The translations under genes and the position numbers were made by a program. A stretch of 64,000 nt of DNA from the NCBI GenBank assembly GCA_963971285.1, contig OZ020246.1:20567217-20631216 (forward strand), in the 5' to 3' direction. A model generated the notes under the pieces. That model was not told where the DNA came from. It worked only from the letters and a program-made list of their open reading frames with translations, and ran no database searches. Each line of letters begins with the position of its first letter. The first letter of the stretch is position 1. The DNA comes from Astropecten irregularis (Eukaryota; Echinodermata; Asteroidea; Paxillosida; Astropectinidae). Shown one piece after another: positions 59,237 to 64,000 of this stretch.

Positions 59237-60726
59237 CAGTGTTCTCCAACGTGTAGAACGGACGTGGCGCACCGCCACGCTTTCTGCGGCAGCCGCCATT
59301 TTCCGCCACGCTTAAAAATCGCCGCCACGCTTTAAAATCATGCCGCCACGTTTACATTATTTACTGTACAGTAAATAATTACTCCAGAAATAATCTGGAA
59401 ACAATGAGAATCACTTTATTTTCGAGTCTAACCTTCGAAACTTTCCAATGATTTCGCACGAACTGTCAAATTTGCGACGCGAGGCAACTCGAATTGACAT
59501 ACATTAAACGTATGTACTAATTAGGGGAGACAGCGAGTCGACCGGCCTTGCAAACACGTGCACTGCAAGAGACCTACTTTTGCTGCATACGTTCTGCACT
59601 GCAAGAGACCTACTTTCGCTGCATACGATCTGCGCACGTGGTCACAAATCTGGTTACGTTTACGCGAAACTTCGACGAAATTCTTCCGAAAATTCGGCAT
59701 TTTGAATGAGCTTGCTTTATTCAAACTACATTTTCGATGATTTATCGTACATTCACATGAAATAAGAAGTAATTTTTGGAAATTATGAGGAACAAATGCC
59801 TCCAAAAAGTTGAGTTTGCGATTGCAACTGTTGACACTAATCTTACCACAACGGGATTTTAACTTACCGCGATGTGCCGTGTGATAGCCGTGGGACTAAT
59901 GCTTCGTGCGACCGGTCAACGGTCCGCTCGGTCACGCTACCAACGTTACGTACCTTGGTACACGGAAACTTTTAATGTTCACCTGTTATTGAATGATTTT
60001 CGCTCTTAGCTAAGATTTACTTATAACTTGTCATCTGTCATCACGTTTTGTTTGGAATGAATGTAATTTTCTCTTGATTTCTCTGTGAAATTTAGAATAT
60101 AATGTCTACCTAGGCCCATAAAATATGGTATCGAAAATTTAAAACTGGTCTACCCAAGTATTTTTTTTTAAGCTGAGGCCACTTTTAAGTTTTATCCCAA
60201 TGTTTTTGGAATTTTGAAGTTTAATTATTTTTGCTCGACCATTAGACATATTTTCTTCGGTTTTAAACTGATTTTCAAAATTATTATTCGAATGTAGGAC
60301 AAAGTCTCTTGTCTAATTTTGGACTTGAATAAAATTAGACATGTTTGTTAAAATTGTTAATAGGGTAAACCTTATTAATTAATAAACCCTCAAACAAAAC
60401 GCTTGCTCTAACACATTAATTTTTAGCTACCTAGATCAATAACTGAAAAATGAAATTTTTGAACAAAGAGTCGGTACTGATCTTTTATTTGATGTTCTGT
60501 TTAATAATTTTGTGCTTAATAAATGGAAGTCTTATAAAAATCTTGACAAGTTTTGCACATAAAAATTGTTGGGTAAAGTGGACAGAAATTGCCTTAGAAT
60601 GCATCACAGAGCATCTAGAATCCAAATTTTCCCGGGGCCCTTAAGCGGGCCCCGGACCCCACGCCGTTAGTGCTTCGCGCTACGCGCTCAGCACCACTCT
60701 TTAATTTTCAAAGTTGGAGAACACTG
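59237..60726. mobile_element. Non-autonomous hAT-like element, 1.49 kb
   Basis: 14-bp inverted ends CAGTGTTCTCCAAC (59237-59250) and GTTGGAGAACACTG (60713-60726), flanked by direct TAACTC (59231-59236, 60727-60732). The CAGTG ends are hAT-like. hAT elements usually duplicate 8 bp, so 6 bp is odd. It is GC-rich at both ends (GCCGCCACGC repeated on the left, CGGGCCCCGGACCCC on the right), AT-rich in the middle, with no transposase. Confidence 0.75.
59560..59631. repeat. Two 36-bp tandem units inside the hAT-like element
   Basis: GCACTGCAAGAGACCTACTT starts each unit (59560 and 59596); the units differ at two positions. Confidence 0.9.
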
Positions 60727-60744
60727 TAACTCTAGTCCTATTCA

Positions 60745-60904
60745 CAAGGATGTGAGTGGCCACCAAAACAAAATCTGACAACAAAAAGGAAAAAGCTGAA
60801 ATTTACAAGTTCCTATATTTCTGTACAGAGATGTACATGTATACAAAGTAAAATCTAAACAAAAAAATCTGAAACCAGATTAAAATCTGATGTCTCAGAT
60901 CTCC
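60745..60904. repeat. MITE-J copy 3
   Basis: GGATGTGAGTGGCCACC ... AAATCTGATGTCTCAGATC; the right end is decayed. Confidence 0.65.
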
Positions 60905-60949
60905 ATATTCGAAGCAAATGCATGATTTTTCACACGTTACTGTAGGTAG

Positions 60950-61262
60950 CCAAAATGGCCAGCACATTATTAGTCAGGCTGGCAATGCGGTTCTTTCCTC
61001 GCCTTTCACCTCGACGAACCGGGTTCAAGTCCGGCTCAGTCCACAAGTGGATTGGGTTTTCAGTCCCTAGCTACCTGATTCTGTGGTTTTACCCAGAATA
61101 TTACTCTGGGGTTTTCCTCCCACCTCTAAAACTGTATCTTCTTCTCATCATCTTTTGATAACAGGTTTCATCAGGCTTGCGAGCTACAGTGCCTAGGGCG
61201 CTTTTGAGGAATCCTTGGTGTCATTACCAGAAATAAACTAGTAAATAAATAAATAAATAAAT
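60950..61262 (+). repeat. tRNA-derived SINE with (AAAT)n tail
   Basis: GGTTCAAGTCC (61022-61032) is a B box. The body includes GGGGTTTTCCTCCCACCTC, and the element ends in TAAATAAATAAATAAATAAA. Complete-looking 3' tail. Confidence 0.75.
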
Positions 61263-62470
61263 TATTTCAAGTCAGCCCAATTCTTAGATTCTAGGCTCAG
61301 ATAGTATTTTCATTCGGAAAAAAATATCTCCACAAAGTATTCTGTAAAATTGTTGCAATGAACAATCACTCTTGTGACTACTGCTTTACGAGCCGGTACT
61401 CACCCAACAACTGTTCTTCAACTAATGTACAGTTACAAGAATGTAAATATATGACAACAGGAGAAAAATCCAGTCAATTATGTTCCAAAGAATTGTCACT
61501 AATTGTTCTAGTCCACAGATCTTATTAAAATGTATTCAACTATCCAACATTCTATCCAGAAAAACAGACAGAGTCACCCACACGCGAAGAATGACGTTCG
61601 AGAATGATCAAGTATGCGTATTATGCAATGAGACTAAAAACAAAGCATCGAGCCGAGATATTGAAAAATAACATATTGACAACTGTGTCATAGAGAACAT
61701 GATGAATACATGTAAGCACAAAACAGGTCTCACTGGATTTGAAGAAATGTGTTATTTCCCCCACAGAATTTCATGTTTAATAAGATTTTCCATGAAAAAA
61801 AAAAAAAATTCCCCTGCCTCCTCACCCCGGCAGAGACCTTCTCAGTTGTTATCTTATAAGGCGCTTAAACTTGTGCGGCCTGCCCACGAAAGACGTCGAC
61901 AACCGTGACATGCGTGGGCTCTTGCAAAGTCCTACATTTTGTAAGCTCTGCTGGTTTAATGCTTTGGTATATGTTCCATGGCAATTTATGCAAGTCATAT
62001 GATGCAACAATTAAAATGTCAAGCAAAACAGGTGGTCGCATGAACACATGGGTGCATGTTTAAATGCACAATTCTGTGAGCCAATGAGTTACGAACAAGT
62101 TTGGAAAGTGCATGTGTACCTGCAAGGTACAGTTCAGTGTTTAGGAAAGATACTGTACAAAATCCAAGTGTTAATAGAAAAAGCCAAAACAAAAACACAC
62201 CCCCCCAAAAAAAGAAGACAACAAAAACAAAGAACCTCTATTCTTTAGTTTCCTTAGCATCTTCCCAAGTGGCTGGTGGCAAAATGCTGCCATCCAAGAA
62301 ATCTTAAGCCGGCAATTTCGAGGGGGGATTGTGCCAAGAAGATTCCAGTCTTCAGCGACAGACAGAGGTCACAGGGGGATCTATGGCTATGCAACAACAA
62401 TGTGCTGTGTAAATGTCAAAGCCACTGTGTGAGATTCCATCCCGGCCAAGGCAAGTCCCATGCAGTCTTC
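61263..62470. other. No gene recognised
   Basis: No exon supported. Poly-A runs near 61797 and 62197. Confidence 0.4.
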
Positions 62471-62614
62471 AATAGCGCTCCGCACTAATGACGTCACAAA
62501 ATCCCTGGCTGTCAGACAAACATTGTCTCACACGCGTAGTGTACATGGACGCGCACACGCACACGTTTGCATGGTTGCAATATTTGTCTGAGATGACAAG
62601 TGCGGAGCGCTATT
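62471..62614. repeat. MITE-I copy 2
   Basis: AATAGCGCTCCGCACT ... AGTGCGGAGCGCTATT, perfect 16-bp ends, reverse orientation to copy 1 (TGACGTCA lies near the left end here and near the right end there). Confidence 0.88.
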
Positions 62615-63788
62615 GGTCGGTCAGATGGATCATTGTACTGACTAGCAATTCAGTAAATTATAAGGCTTGAATCATCCTTCAAACTGATACCGGTACTCGG
62701 GAACTGAATTCATGCGTATTTTTATAAAAAGAGTATGGTATGGTCCATGTTTCAGCCCAAATTGAGAGTTGGGTTCTAATTTTAGATCTAATTGACAAAT
62801 TGCTTGTCTTCCCAAAGATACAGGTGTGCAGTCCATCTTTCATTCAATGGAGTTAGCCAACTAATAAGCAAACACCTCCTCTACACCGTTAGCAAACGTT
62901 TTGTTCATGAACAGCGCGTTCCGGTTTGAAAACGGTGGCCAGCGCACACTGCGCGCCGTGCGCGTAGTTATCTCGGGTGGAACACACCACAGGGTTAAAA
63001 CGCACATATGAGAATGTGAAATAATAATAAAAAAAGAGAGCACAAATGGTCTTACCTTCGCAATGAACAGTGTGGTGCAGAAGGAACACTGCAAGTGAGA
63101 AAGAGACAGAGAAAAAAAAATCTGATTAATTAATCTTTCTGGTTAATCACTCTCTCTCTGTCGCTCTGGAGTTTGAAAAAGGTCTGCAGTGCCCTGGCAA
63201 AATGTTGTATAAATCAATAAGAATGCAGAGTCCAAATGGAAATATTGACAATTAGATACATGTAAAAATGACAATTTTAAACAATAACAGTTAAAAGAGA
63301 AAACACTCTTATGGGACAAAGATACACAACAAAACCAATTATTCAAACATGTGCTGGTCTTGTTCAGATTCAGAATGAAACTAAAATACATGTACATTGA
63401 AATATAAAAACAAAGATTGAAGTAATATGGGATTATTTCACTTTGCAGTATTTTGCACTGTGGTTAGAACGGATTGTTCTTCATTTAATGTGCTGCAGAT
63501 GACCACTAATTTCTAAAAGAAAAATGCACTTTGATTTTCACCTGCTTTGTATTGGGGGCCAAGAATGATTCAAAAATTGATTTCAAAACTACATGTTAAT
63601 AATAAGATTAATGAGATGGGATTCCATTGTGTAGCACAGAGGGTTAGAAATTATTCTTAGTGAGGTGCATACATGTACTGTATATAGGCCTATGTAATAC
63701 AGTACACGCAAAAAGTGTTTCACATGTTGCATATGTACAACACTTCATGTACAGTTGTACACGGTGCACATCATTATTCAAATTTTGG
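62615..63788. other. No gene recognised
   Basis: A CpG-richer patch at 62900-63000 and a (CT)n run near 63149; no supported exon. Confidence 0.35.
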
Positions 63789-63940
63789 GGCAGGATTTGT
63801 ACGGTGTCCATGAACATTTAACATATGTAGCATCCGTAGCCTTGTACCATTCATTCTATAATGGCCCAGGGTCATCCTACCATGCTAAGGCAGGATTTGT
63901 ATGGTGTCCATGTACATCATCATTAAACTTGTACCACTCT
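63789..63940. repeat. 100-bp-period partial tandem repeat
   Basis: GGCAGGATTTGTACGGTGTC at 63789 recurs with one change at 63889. The second unit is incomplete within about 60 bp. Confidence 0.7.
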
Positions 63941-64000
63941 ATGACACGTGCATACATTATTAAGCAGCTGTCCACAATTTAGAAAAAATCTACAATTACA

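Noticed and set aside
60450..60644. 64-aa plus-strand frame inside the hAT-like element
   Set aside because: Too short, AT-rich, and shows no transposase motif.
1..64000. CRISPR arrays, operons, bacterial genes
   Set aside because: Introns, SINEs and MITEs show a eukaryotic genome; no regularly spaced short repeats were seen.

Overview
This is eukaryotic DNA. It has introns with GT..AG borders, an AT-rich background, long gene-poor stretches, microsatellites, tRNA-derived SINEs and at least a dozen families of short inverted-repeat elements (MITEs). The frequent TACATGTA / AGGCCTACATGTA motifs and the repeat style suggest a marine invertebrate deuterostome, most likely an echinoderm such as a sea star. 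That placement is an inference, not proven here.

The outstanding object is a complete DNA transposon at 3465-13106 (about 9.6 kb). It has 33-bp perfect terminal inverted repeats and is flanked by a 7-bp direct repeat (GTACATC at 3458-3464 and 13107-13113). It carries two convergent, apparently intact, spliced genes. Gene A (+, three exons, 3690-6187, 488 aa) begins with an ING-like C4HC3 PHD finger and ends in a region resembling the C-terminal part of P-element/THAP9 transposases. Gene B (-, five coding exons, 11523-7413, 867 aa) is a P-superfamily transposase with the D, D and E catalytic motifs and the GTP-domain motif. In place of a THAP domain it starts with a zinc-binding module that closely resembles the N-terminal region of the V(D)J recombinase RAG1, as described for the molluscan N-RAG-TP elements. 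The conserved P C-terminal motifs are missing from gene B and appear in gene A. The element therefore looks like a split transposase made of a catalytic subunit with a RAG1-type N-terminus and a PHD-bearing partner. That parallels RAG1/RAG2 on an unrelated catalytic core.

Layout. 1-3457: host DNA with three MITEs and a weak SINE trace. 3465-13106: the transposon, with a strong hairpin between the two gene ends and older MITE copies inside introns. 13107-31959: gene-free repeat-rich DNA. 31960-32328: one well-bounded minus-strand exon coding a CUB-like extracellular domain, the only host coding exon I can support. 32329-64000: more gene-free DNA with MITEs, SINEs, hairpins, tandem repeats and one 1.5-kb hAT-like non-autonomous element (59237-60726). 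Genes flanking this window must have very long introns or lie outside it.

Most other open frames are short, overlap repeats, and have no splice or homology support, so they are not annotated.
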